In this document: piece by piece, positions 1 to 5,217 of the stretch
How the letters are laid out: each line of letters begins with the position of its first letter
Numbering within the stretch: position 1 is the stretch's first letter
Origin: Hyphomicrobiaceae bacterium
GTDB lineage: Bacteria > Pseudomonadota > Alphaproteobacteria > Rhizobiales > MH13
Direction of reading: 5' to 3'
Assembly (NCBI GenBank): GCA_020442235.1
Contig: JAGRKQ010000026.1
Location: 1 to 5,217 of the forward strand
Length of the DNA: 5,217 nt
Translations under genes and position numbers: made by a program
Notes under the pieces: model-generated
The model's database searches: none
The model's input: only the letters and a program-made list of their open reading frames with translations
What the model was told of the DNA's origin: nothing

Positions 1-31
1 TTAAGTGCCATCAGAAAAGTGGCTGGCTGTG

Positions 32-54
32 GCAGGCGCGTTTTTCGTGCCGGC
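32..54 (-). terminator. possible hairpin after the GHKL-like gene (weak terminator candidate)
   Basis: About 20 nt past the TGA of the orphan ATPase-like gene, the minus strand can form a 9-bp stem with one mismatch and one G-U pair (arms 54-46 and 40-32) around a five-A loop. No U-tract follows, so it is not a classical intrinsic terminator. The remaining bases 1-31 hold no gene I can support. A minus-strand ATG at 11-9 opens a frame that leaves the window after three codons and has no clear ribosome binding site. Confidence 0.2.
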
Positions 55-73
55 AGGAAGCCGAAACAACGCC

Positions 74-928
74 TCAGGCAAAAAACGCCGCCGGAACCGT
101 CAGCGACACGAGAGAACCGCCCTTTCGGGAGGTTTCCGCCGAAAGCCACCAGCCGACGCTGCGCGCCTTGAAGGCGGCAAAGCCGAGCGAGGTGTGCACG
201 CTTTCATCGCCAAGCCGCGAAACCTCTTCCGCCGGGATCATCGCACCATCGTCGATGACCTCGATGCGCAGTGCTCCGTCGCCAGCGGTGGCGATGTGGA
301 TGTCGATGACATCGCCGCTGACGCTGCGCGCCGCCGCCGACAGGACAACACCCTGCACGATTTCGGAAAGCCGGGTCTCGATCTCGGGATGCGCGGCAAT
401 GCGCGGCCGGTAGTTCGGCTCCACCACAAGCGCCAGAACGAGTTCGGGGTGCAGAACCTGCACCTCACCCATGACATGCCACATGGAAACGACAAGGCGG
501 GTGTCCTCGCCGCTGTCGGCAGCAACACCCTCGCCGGCGACCTGCGGCCAGGCTTCGCTGTCCTCGCCAAGCCGGGCAGCAACGCCCAGCATGTAGTAAA
601 GCTGGCGCTCGCTCGAAACGTCGGGAAGCTGCACGACACGCGTCACCAGCTTGCGTTCCATCAGCTTGCGGATGACCATCGACCGCAGCGCATCGTCTGC
701 CGTGCTGGCGACAAGCAGCGTATCGCAATCATCCATTTCAGCCTGATCGGCCCGAAGGTGCTCGCCCGTGAGCGTGCGCACCAGAATATCCGTTGCCGGT
801 CGCCTGACGGCCCATTCCGGCATGGCATCAGAATGGCCCGACAGCAGCGCCACGACGCTCGTCGGTTCCTTCTCGCCCGTGTTTCCGGCGGGCGCTTGCC
901 GCCACCGGTTGTCCCAGCGTCTTCCCAT
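74..928 (-). CDS. orphan protein with degenerate GHKL (histidine-kinase-like) ATPase domain
   Basis: The protein has 284 residues from ATG 928. A GTG at 940 would add four residues; both have only weak G-rich ribosome binding sites, and the residue numbers below count from the GTG. The C-terminal part (about 185-284) resembles the HATPase domain of NarX/DegS-type sensor kinases. It has a helix starting IVQGVV (194-199) where these kinases have IVQEAL, a strand ALRIEVIDDG (223-232), then SLGFAAFKARS (251-261) and GGSLVSLTVP (274-283). Key ATPase residues are altered: the N-box Asn is probably Ser201, and in the D-x-G-x-G box Asp230 and Gly232 remain but the last Gly is Met234. There is no recognisable phospho-acceptor histidine helix, receiver domain or membrane segment. 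The first 180 residues are unrecognised and look soluble, mixed alpha/beta. This could be a pseudokinase-like adaptor, a ChpT-like phosphotransfer relic or an anti-sigma-like factor. The fold is an inference; that the frame is coding is fairly secure. Confidence 0.72.
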   Translation of the reverse strand: MGRRWDNRWRQAPAGNTGEKEPTSVVALLSGHSDAMPEWAVRRPATDILVRTLTGEHLRADQAEMDDCDTLLVASTADDALRSMVIRKLMERKLVTRVVQLPDVSSERQLYYMLGVAARLGEDSEAWPQVAGEGVAADSGEDTRLVVSMWHVMGEVQVLHPELVLALVVEPNYRPRIAAHPEIETRLSEIVQGVVLSAAARSVSGDVIDIHIATAGDGALRIEVIDDGAMIPAEEVSRLGDESVHTSLGFAAFKARSVGWWLSAETSRKGGSLVSLTVPAAFFA

Positions 929-985
929 GTTCCGCCCCACGTTGATTTCCCGTGGTTCGCCCCCGCCGCAGGTGAGCCGGCAGCT

Positions 986-1014
986 GGATAAGACGAAAGT
1001 TTAATGCTCGCAAG
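986..1014 (-). promoter_or_regulatory. candidate promoter of the GHKL-like gene
   Basis: Read on the minus strand, CTTGCG (1014-1009) and TTATCC (991-986) are separated by 17 nt. They resemble alphaproteobacterial -35 (CTTGAC) and -10 elements. The pair sits about 58 nt before the ATG at 928, in the most AT-rich part of the window, and gives the last gene a possible start independent of ymdB. The match is moderate and untested. Confidence 0.35.
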
Positions 1015-1024
1015 CCAGCTGGCG

Positions 1025-1044
1025 CGCAAAGATAAATCTTTGCG
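1025..1044. promoter_or_regulatory. perfect palindrome, operator-like or hairpin
   Basis: The arms CGCAAAGAT and ATCTTTGCG are perfect 9-bp inverted copies separated by AA. The element lies 36 nt past the ymdB stop and about 11 nt upstream of the candidate -35 box of the ATPase-like gene. As RNA it would form an 8-bp stem with a 4-nt loop, but no U-run follows on the minus strand. A dimeric-repressor or activator site therefore fits at least as well as a ymdB terminator. Confidence 0.4.
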
Positions 1045-1079
1045 GGATTTTCCAGAAAGGCAAAATTACACGATATGCC

Positions 1080-1901
1080 CTATCCAGGAAAACCCGGAAT
1101 TGTAGATTCCAGGCCTGCTCCGACGCGCAAAGGAGCAACCCGTATGGCAAGCCCCGTCCCCGGATCGAGATCCGCGACCACGCCGCACATCATCGCCGGA
1201 CCGAGCGCCGGCGACATGCGCTCCTTGGCCAGCTTGGTCAGGAAGCGGTTGAGCGGCTCGCCCTTGTCCATGCCGATGACGGAATCATAGTCGCCGCACA
1301 TGCCGACATCCGTCTGGAAGGCCGTGCCGCCGGGAAGGATACGGTGGTCGGCGGTGGGCACATGGGTGTGGGTGCCGACGACAAGGCTGGCGCGGCCATC
1401 GGCCAGCGCGCCGATCCCCTGTTTCTCGCTCGTCGCCTCGGCGTGGAAATCGACAAGAATGGCATCGACATCCTCGCCGAGCCGGCAGGAATCGAGTTCA
1501 TGATCGAGCCGCGCGAAAGGATCGTCGAGCGGGTCCATGAACAGACGGCCCATCAGGTTGATGGCGAGGACACGCGCGCCGTTGCGGGCAGCAACGACCG
1601 TCGTGCCGCGCCCCGGCGTGCCGGGCGGATAATTGGCCGGACGCACGATCCGCGGATCCTGGTCGAGAAAGGGCAGGACGCTGCGCTGGTCGAAAGCGTG
1701 GTTGCCAAGCGTGAGCACATCGGCCCCGGCCTCGAACAGCTCCAGTGCAATGTCCTCGGTGATGCCGAAGCCCCCGGCGGCATTTTCCGCATTGATCGCC
1801 ACGAAATCGAGCTTCAGGCTGTCGATCAGCCGGGGAAGCTGCTGGATCACCAGTGTCCGCCCGGAACGCCCGACGATATCCCCCAGGAACAGAAGCCTCA
1901 C
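1080..1901 (-). CDS. ymdB: YmdB-family (TIGR00282) metallophosphoesterase
   Basis: The protein has 273 residues, close to the ~264 of Bacillus YmdB, a dimetal phosphodiesterase active on 2',3'-cyclic nucleotides. Counted from the GTG at 1901, the metal-site motifs are all visible: FLGDIVG with Asp8, NAEN with Glu39 and Asn40, GNHAFD with Asn67, DFHAE with His153 and GTHTHVP with His178 and His180. The first four keep the numbering I recall for Bacillus YmdB. The GTG start is preferred: it overlaps the fau stop as GTGA, and GGGGG lies 5 nt upstream. An in-frame ATG at 1913 would add MGDR, lacks a good ribosome binding site and shifts this numbering. The protein is cytoplasmic, with no signal peptide. 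Translational coupling to fau is likely. In vivo substrate in alphaproteobacteria is not shown by the sequence; suggestions from the family are RNA turnover or cyclic nucleotide signalling. Confidence 0.92.
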   Translation of the reverse strand: MRLLFLGDIVGRSGRTLVIQQLPRLIDSLKLDFVAINAENAAGGFGITEDIALELFEAGADVLTLGNHAFDQRSVLPFLDQDPRIVRPANYPPGTPGRGTTVVAARNGARVLAINLMGRLFMDPLDDPFARLDHELDSCRLGEDVDAILVDFHAEATSEKQGIGALADGRASLVVGTHTHVPTADHRILPGGTAFQTDVGMCGDYDSVIGMDKGEPLNRFLTKLAKERMSPALGPAMMCGVVADLDPGTGLAIRVAPLRVGAGLESTIPGFPG

Positions 1902-2515
1902 GCGATCCCCCATCCGTCGATGCGATCCCGCGCGACGATGATCGTCTCTGCCTCGGTCAGTATGGCATCGAGGGGATGATCGTGCGGTTCGCTTGGCACC
2001 TGATCAACCTCCTGCACGCAAAAGGCAAGGCCGACCGCCACAGGAACCGGGCCGGAGCGCGCCAGTCCGGCAATGGCCTTGTCGTAATGGCCCTTGCCGT
2101 AACCGATGCGGCCGCCGGCCCGATCGAACACCGAAAGCGGCAGAAACAGGATGTCTGGCCGCACGGACATCGCCTCCTCGCCCGGCCCGAAGGTGCCGAA
2201 GCCGGCCGGAACCAGGGCTTCTCCCGGTGTCCATGAGCGAAAGACAAGCCCGTCCGGCCCGACCACGGGCAAGGCAAGCCTGACGCCCAAGGCTGCAAGA
2301 CGCGCCGCGAGCGGCCCCGGGTCGAACTCGGAGCGAATGGGGCTGTAGAGCCCGGCAACCGCTCCGGTGAGACGCGGGCCGATCTTGATTCGCCCGGCAA
2401 CAGCCTCTGCCGCCCTGTTCCGGAACACCGCGTCCAGCGCATCGCGCCGAAAAAGCGCGTCCCGCCTCAGGCGATCCTTCAACTGGCTCTGTCGGTTTTC
2501 GGATTGCCGGGACAT
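1898..2515 (-). CDS. fau: 5-formyltetrahydrofolate cyclo-ligase
   Basis: The protein has 205 residues, within the usual 180-205. The enzyme converts 5-formyl-THF to 5,10-methenyl-THF with ATP, returning the storage/inhibitory folate to the one-carbon pool. The family signature is clear at RIGYGKGHYDK (136-146), the ATP/phosphate loop. Upstream are LPVV (82-85) and the substrate-side GFGTFGPGEE (105-114); downstream is the conserved-looking DHPLDAILTE (179-188). The basic N-terminal helix (KDRLRRD) matches the family. ATG 2515 is chosen because the protein then begins at the usual distance from that helix. A GTG at 2566 would run the frame back through the leader to within about 15 nt of the 6S 3' end and adds 17 residues without family resemblance. 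Its place just downstream of 6S RNA repeats the E. coli ssrS-ygfA arrangement, where both are on one transcript. It overlaps ymdB by 4 nt (GTGA). Confidence 0.93.
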   Translation of the reverse strand: MSRQSENRQSQLKDRLRRDALFRRDALDAVFRNRAAEAVAGRIKIGPRLTGAVAGLYSPIRSEFDPGPLAARLAALGVRLALPVVGPDGLVFRSWTPGEALVPAGFGTFGPGEEAMSVRPDILFLPLSVFDRAGGRIGYGKGHYDKAIAGLARSGPVPVAVGLAFCVQEVDQVPSEPHDHPLDAILTEAETIIVARDRIDGWGIA

Positions 2516-2533
2516 GACCCCATTCAAACATGG

Positions 2534-2578
2534 CAGTCCCGGCGCTAATGGCCGTTCCGGGCCCACCGGGAGAGACTG
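2534..2578 (-). other. possible fold-back in the 6S-fau spacer
   Basis: In the 66-nt spacer between the 6S RNA end and the fau start, CAGT (2578-2575) and CCCGG (2570-2566) can pair with CCGGG ACTG (2542-2534). This leaves a 4-nt bulge and a GC-rich interior containing GGGCCC. It could be a processing signal or leader structure for fau. No U-run follows, so I do not call it a terminator. GC-rich DNA makes such pairings by chance, hence the low confidence. Confidence 0.22.
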
Positions 2579-2581
2579 TCA

Positions 2582-2742
2582 GTGCGGAGCCGCGCAGGCC
2601 GTTGGCCGCGACGATCCCGGGAACCTACAGCGTAGGTGGGCGCCGTGTGCCCCGGTCCACGGACCAGGCCAGGTACAGCTCCCGTTTGGATCGTAAGGCC
2701 CCAGGGTAATTTGGCGGCCCGACGCGCCGCGCAGCCCCGCAC
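2582..2742 (-). ncRNA. ssrS: 6S RNA
   Basis: This ~161-nt RNA binds the housekeeping RNA polymerase holoenzyme by mimicking an open promoter and down-tunes transcription in stationary phase. It is supported by position (between zapA and fau, as in E. coli) and by fold. The 5' arm (2742-2727, GUGCGGGGCUGCGCGG) pairs with the 3' arm (2597-2582, CUGCGCGGCUCCGCAC) over 16 consecutive positions including three G-U pairs. Inside lie the unpaired central region, a small hairpin ACCUAC-GCU-GUAGGU (2637-2623) on the 3' side of the bubble, and an apical hairpin of 6 bp with loop CGUG (2667-2652). The length is normal for alphaproteobacterial 6S. The ends are set by the closing stem and the -10 box, so they may be off by a few nucleotides. 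Confidence 0.88.
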
Positions 2743-2746
2743 CGGC

Positions 2747-2752
2747 TATATA
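2747..2752 (-). promoter_or_regulatory. -10 box of the 6S RNA promoter
   Basis: TATATA on the minus strand ends 4 nt before the first paired base of the 6S closing stem, which places a start at about 2740-2742. The -35 region at 17 nt spacing (TGGCTG, 2775-2770) is a poor match to TTGACA. The RNA may therefore be made from an extended or activator-dependent promoter, or partly by processing of the zapA transcript. Confidence 0.5.
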
Positions 2753-2763
2753 AGACGACTTGC

Positions 2764-2782
2764 CGCCCTCAGCCAGAGGGCG
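2764..2782 (-). terminator. hairpin directly after zapA, overlapping the 6S -35 region
   Basis: The perfect 7-bp stem CGCCCTC / GAGGGCG with a 5-nt loop (TGGCT) begins 3 nt after the zapA TGA. No U-run follows, so termination would be weak or partial. Its loop coincides with where the -35 box of the 6S promoter should lie. It could act as a 3'-end stabiliser or a processing boundary for the DUF4164-zapA mRNA. Confidence 0.4.
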
Positions 2783-2784
2783 CT

Positions 2785-3183
2785 TCAGCCTTCTTCACCC
2801 GCACCGCCTGCACCCTTGGCCCGCAAGGGCGCGGCCAGCTTCTCACCAAGCGCCTCGATCCGACGGGCCGCGGTTTCCAGTGCCTCGGCAACCCGTTCTT
2901 CCTGCGCGCTCTGCCGGTCGGCCCGGCCCGCCATGTCGCGATCGGCGCCTTCAAGACGCGCTTCCAGCGCGGCAATGCGCGCTTCGGCTTCGGTCAGGCG
3001 GTCGGTCATCAGGATGCCGGCCATCACCGCAAGGCGCGCATCGCCAATTTCGCCGAAAGCGCCGTGCAACTCGCCGAACGCGGCATCGAAGCGCTGCGCA
3101 AGCGCGGTCAGACGCGCTTCCTCGCCCTCGTCGCAGGCCATCCGGAATGCCTTGCCGCCGATGCTGACGCTGACCTGTGGCAT
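2785..3183 (-). CDS. zapA: cell division protein ZapA
   Basis: ZapA is a small cytoplasmic protein that bundles FtsZ protofilaments and stabilises the Z-ring. At 132 residues it is slightly longer than the ~110 of the E. coli protein. The N-terminal head is typical: VSVSIGGKAFRMAC (4-17), then the acidic EGEEARLTALAQRFD (19-33). The alpha-helical region RLAVMAGILMTDRL (50-63) corresponds to the conserved R...A...I...L segment of the family. From about 64 to 120 there is a long coiled coil rich in Ala, Glu and Arg, ending in a flexible Gly/Ala tail (AKGAGGAGEEG). The ATG is supported by GAGGAG 11 nt upstream, which overlaps the stop of the DUF4164 gene 15 nt away, so the two are probably translationally coupled. 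6S RNA follows, as in E. coli. Confidence 0.93.
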   Translation of the reverse strand: MPQVSVSIGGKAFRMACDEGEEARLTALAQRFDAAFGELHGAFGEIGDARLAVMAGILMTDRLTEAEARIAALEARLEGADRDMAGRADRQSAQEERVAEALETAARRIEALGEKLAAPLRAKGAGGAGEEG

Positions 3184-3198
3184 GACCGTTTCGTCTCC

Positions 3199-3477
3199 TC
3201 AGCGCACAATCGGCGCATCGTCGAGGACGGCGCGAATTTCGTCCATCGCCGTCACCAGACGGCGGGCAACATCGCGATTGGCCTCTTCCATCCGCTTCGC
3301 ATCGCCGGTTTTCTGGTCGAGCGCCTCGGCAAGCCGCGAACGGTCGGCATTCAGCACCGCCAGATCGCCTTCAAGCGCAGAAAGACGGCGGATTTCCGCC
3401 GCTTTCGACTCGGCAGCCCTTTCAAGGGCGCCAAGGGCACGCTCAAGGCGCGCCAGCGCTTGATCCACTCGTTCCAT
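3199..3477 (-). CDS. DUF4164-type small coiled-coil protein
   Basis: This 92-residue soluble protein is almost entirely predicted heptad coiled coil (MERVDQALARLERALGALE... to about residue 85), charged, and without Cys, signal peptide or membrane segment. Size, composition and its position just before zapA fit the DUF4164 proteins found with zapA in Rhizobiales; function is unknown. The coupling to zapA suggests a role in division-ring assembly or a ZapB-like partner, which is inference only. ATG 3477 is preferred because AGGCGG lies 3 nt upstream. In-frame upstream starts would reach residues with no coiled-coil character. Confidence 0.8.
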   Translation of the reverse strand: MERVDQALARLERALGALERAAESKAAEIRRLSALEGDLAVLNADRSRLAEALDQKTGDAKRMEEANRDVARRLVTAMDEIRAVLDDAPIVR

Positions 3478-3512
3478 CGTCCGCCTGAAGCCGCACATCA
3501 AAGATATGCGCC

Positions 3513-3535
3513 GCGAAGCACCCTGGGCGCTTCGC
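3513..3535 (-). other. leader hairpin before the DUF4164-zapA operon
   Basis: The inverted repeat GCGAAGC / GCTTCGC (7 bp, 9-nt loop) falls a few nucleotides downstream of the inferred transcription start at about 3542, so the mRNA would begin with this hairpin. It is a possible 5' stabiliser or protein target. Both arms are perfect; function is unknown. Confidence 0.3.
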
Positions 3536-3548
3536 AACGCGGTGCAGA

Positions 3549-3577
3549 CGTTAGGCGTCCGCCGCCGCTCTCGTCAA
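3549..3577 (-). promoter_or_regulatory. candidate promoter of the DUF4164-zapA-6S-fau-ymdB operon
   Basis: On the minus strand TTGACG (3577-3572) and CTAACG (3554-3549) are 17 nt apart, a good match to alphaproteobacterial housekeeping promoters (CTTGAC / CTATAT-like). The start would be near 3542, leaving a 5' leader of about 65 nt before the ATG at 3477. Confidence 0.5.
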
Positions 3578-3637
3578 CGCGGCCGGACCAGTCCGCCGCG
3601 CACCGGGGCGGATCGGCCACACTCGCCCTTTGCAACA

Positions 3638-3665
3638 TTGACTCGCCCCCCGGACCTGTTATTGA
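3638..3665 (+). promoter_or_regulatory. candidate tkt promoter with GANTC site
   Basis: TTGACT (3638-3643) is followed after 16 nt by TATTGA (3660-3665), about 87 nt before the tkt ATG. The -35 box shares bases with GACTC (3640-3644), a GANTC sequence, which is the target of the CcrM cell-cycle methyltransferase in most alphaproteobacteria. The remaining leader (3666-3751) is GC-rich with several possible short stems and no recognised riboswitch. No other gene is visible in the 274-nt gap. Confidence 0.45.
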
Positions 3666-3751
3666 ACCGCCGCCCGCCGGTCGCTTGAGAACAAGGCCGG
3701 CGCGGTCCGTCCTTGCGGCGGCACGCGGCCTCGCGACAACCGGCAGGTTCC

Positions 3752-5217
3752 ATGACCGATTCCGACAAGCATTCCCGCATGGCCAACGCCATCCGCGCCC
3801 TTTCCATGGACGCGGTCGAGGCGGCCAACTCCGGTCATCCGGGTCTTCCCCTCGGCGCTGCCGACATTGCAACGGTGCTGTTCACCCGTTTCATGAAGTT
3901 CGATCCGACCGCGCCCGACTGGGCCGACCGCGACCGCTTCGTGCTTTCGGCCGGCCATGGCTCGATGCTGCTCTATTCGGTGCTGCACCTTCTGGGCCTC
4001 GAGGACATGACGCTCGACGAGCTGAAGCGCTTCCGCCAGCTCGGCTCGAAGACCGCCGGCCATCCCGAATACGGCCACGCCAAGGGCATCGAGATGACCA
4101 CCGGCCCGCTTGGCCAGGGCATTGCCACCGCCGTTGGCATGGCGCTCGCCGAGCGCATGATGAACGCCGAATTCGGCGACGGTCTTGTCGATCACCACAC
4201 CTATGTTCTGGCGTCCGACGGCGACATGATGGAAGGCATCAGCCATGAGGCGATCTCCATCGCCGGCCATCTGAAACTGTCGAAGCTCGTCGTTCTGTTC
4301 GACGACAACGGCATCTGCATCGACGGCCCGGTGTCGCTGGCCGATTCCACCGATGTTCTGGAGCGCTTCAAGGCCGCCGGCTGGGCGACCACGCGCATCG
4401 ACGGCCACAGCCACGAGGCCATCGCCTCGGCCATCGAAAGCGCGCAAGGTTCCGACCGGCCGACGCTGATCGCCTGCCGCACCACCATCGGCTATGGCGC
4501 TCCGACCAAGGCCGGCAAGTCCTCCTCCCACGGCTCTCCGCTCGGGGAAAAGGAAATCGAGGGCACCCGCAAGGCCCTCGGCTGGGAGCACGGCCCGTTC
4601 GAGATTCCCGCCGATGTGCGCGATGCCTGGCGGCTGGCCGGACTGAAGTCCGTCCACACCCGCAAGGAATGGGAAAAGCGCGCCGAAGCGCTCGATCCCG
4701 ACCGGCGCAGCGCCTTCAAGCGCCGCATGCGCGGTGACCTGCCGCCCGGCATCGACAATGCCGTCAAGGCCTTCCGCGCCAAGATCGCCAATGAAGCGCC
4801 CAAGGTCGCCACCCGCAAGGCTTCGGAAATGGCGCTGGAAGCGCTGGTGCCGGTGGTGCCGGAAATGGTCGGCGGCTCGGCCGATCTCACCGGCTCGAAC
4901 AACACCCGCACCAAGGCGATGCAGGCGGTGACGGCGGAGGATTTCTCCGGCCGCTTCATCCATTGGGGCATCCGCGAACACGGCATGGCTGCGGCGATGA
5001 ACGGCATCGCCCTGCATGGCGGGCTCATTCCCCTGTCCGGCACCTTCCTCGTCTTCTCCGACTATTGCCGCCCGGCGATCCGCCTGGCCGCGCTGATGGG
5101 CGTGCGGGCGATCCATGTCCTGACGCATGATTCCATCGGCCTTCGCGAGGACGGCCCGACCCACCAGCCGGTGGAGCATCTGGCCGCGCTGCGCGCCATT
5201 CCCAACTGCCTCGTCAT
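3752..5217 (+). CDS. tkt: transketolase, N-terminal 488 codons (cut by window edge)
   Basis: Transketolase is the thiamine-diphosphate enzyme that moves two-carbon ketol units in the pentose phosphate pathway and the Calvin cycle. The N-terminal pyrophosphate domain (1 to ~320) shows SGHPG with His29, SAGHGS with His69, GPLGQG (118-123) and the Mg/TPP motif SDGDMMEG (155-162) with Asp156, plus DDNGICIDG (184-192) with Asn186 and Ile188. The pyrimidine-binding domain begins near 350: [10 protein letters not shown] (374-383), then HWGIREHGM with the catalytic Glu409, and REDGPTHQP (465-473). The usual GDG of the motif is SDG here. Length is normal so far; the protein is about 660 residues, so roughly a quarter lies beyond the window. 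The ATG is set by the start of homology and has a weak CAGG ribosome binding site. It is divergent from the DUF4164-zapA operon. In Rhizobiales gap and pgk often follow, but this is not visible here. Confidence 0.96.
   Translation, partial: MTDSDKHSRMANAIRALSMDAVEAANSGHPGLPLGAADIATVLFTRFMKFDPTAPDWADRDRFVLSAGHGSMLLYSVLHLLGLEDMTLDELKRFRQLGSKTAGHPEYGHAKGIEMTTGPLGQGIATAVGMALAERMMNAEFGDGLVDHHTYVLASDGDMMEGISHEAISIAGHLKLSKLVVLFDDNGICIDGPVSLADSTDVLERFKAAGWATTRIDGHSHEAIASAIESAQGSDRPTLIACRTTIGYGAPTKAGKSSSHGSPLGEKEIEGTRKALGWEHGPFEIPADVRDAWRLAGLKSVHTRKEWEKRAEALDPDRRSAFKRRMRGDLPPGIDNAVKAFRAKIANEAPKVATRKASEMALEALVPVVPEMVGGSADLTGSNNTRTKAMQAVTAEDFSGRFIHWGIREHGMAAAMNGIALHGGLIPLSGTFLVFSDYCRPAIRLAALMGVRAIHVLTHDSIGLREDGPTHQPVEHLAALRAIPNCLV

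Noticed and set aside
1..31. Start of another minus-strand gene at ATG 11-9
   Set aside because: Only three codons are inside the window and no ribosome binding site is visible.
5..991. 328-codon open frame on the plus strand
   Set aside because: It is antisense to the ATPase-like gene. The product is Arg/His-rich without domain pattern, whereas the minus frame gives a fold-like sequence and the usual codon bias.
1025..1051. Intrinsic terminator on the plus strand (palindrome followed by GGGATTTT)
   Set aside because: No plus-strand gene ends here and the T-run is only four bases, set off from the stem.
2636..3463. 275-codon plus-strand frame rich in Ser/Arg/Ala
   Set aside because: It lies opposite 6S RNA, zapA and DUF4164; the composition is typical of a GC-driven shadow frame.
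3666..3751. Riboswitch (for example TPP) in the tkt leader
   Set aside because: I do not see the conserved CUGAGA or ACCUGA-type TPP riboswitch cores; the region is simply GC-rich with short chance stems.
3064..4248. 394-codon plus-strand frame spanning zapA, DUF4164 and the start of tkt
   Set aside because: It crosses two genes on the opposite strand, the intergenic region and the tkt start in another frame, and its product is Arg-rich and featureless.
3659..5179. 506-codon open frame on the minus strand opposite tkt
   Set aside because: The plus strand here is unmistakable transketolase. The antisense frame is a high-GC mirror with low-complexity Gly/Ala/Arg/His content and no motifs.

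Overview
The window is a high-GC chromosomal segment, most likely from an alphaproteobacterium of the Rhizobiales/Hyphomicrobiales. Three things point there: the order DUF4164-zapA-6S RNA-fau-ymdB, a transketolase diverging from it, and promoter-like elements of the alphaproteobacterial type (TTGAC / CTAACG, TATATA). The genus cannot be fixed from the sequence. All reading is by eye; no alignment or folding program was run.

Left part, minus strand (about 3542 down to 74): five protein genes and one RNA are read in the same direction. In transcription order they are a 92-residue coiled-coil DUF4164 protein, ZapA (partner of the FtsZ ring), 6S RNA (RNA polymerase regulator), 5-formyltetrahydrofolate cyclo-ligase (fau/ygfA), a YmdB-type metallophosphoesterase, and, after a 151-nt stretch of AT-richer DNA, an orphan protein with a degenerate GHKL ATPase-like C-terminus. 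zapA-ssrS-fau is the same neighbourhood as in E. coli (zapA-ssrS-ygfA). The first five elements are tightly packed: a 15-nt gap, then 6S in the zapA-fau gap, then a 4-nt GTGA overlap of fau and ymdB. They probably form one operon with an internal 6S promoter. The last gene probably has its own promoter.

Right part, plus strand (3752 to the window edge): the first 488 codons of transketolase (tkt), divergent from DUF4164 across a 274-nt GC-rich intergenic region that carries a plausible promoter for each side.

Functionally the window is mostly core housekeeping: cell division, growth-phase control of RNA polymerase, folate one-carbon metabolism, RNA/cyclic nucleotide phosphodiesterase activity, and the pentose phosphate pathway. 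I see no mobile element, CRISPR array, tRNA or rRNA. The least explained element is the orphan ATPase-like protein at the left edge with a perfect 9-bp-arm palindrome upstream. It is the best candidate for something undescribed, but the evidence for a new system is modest.
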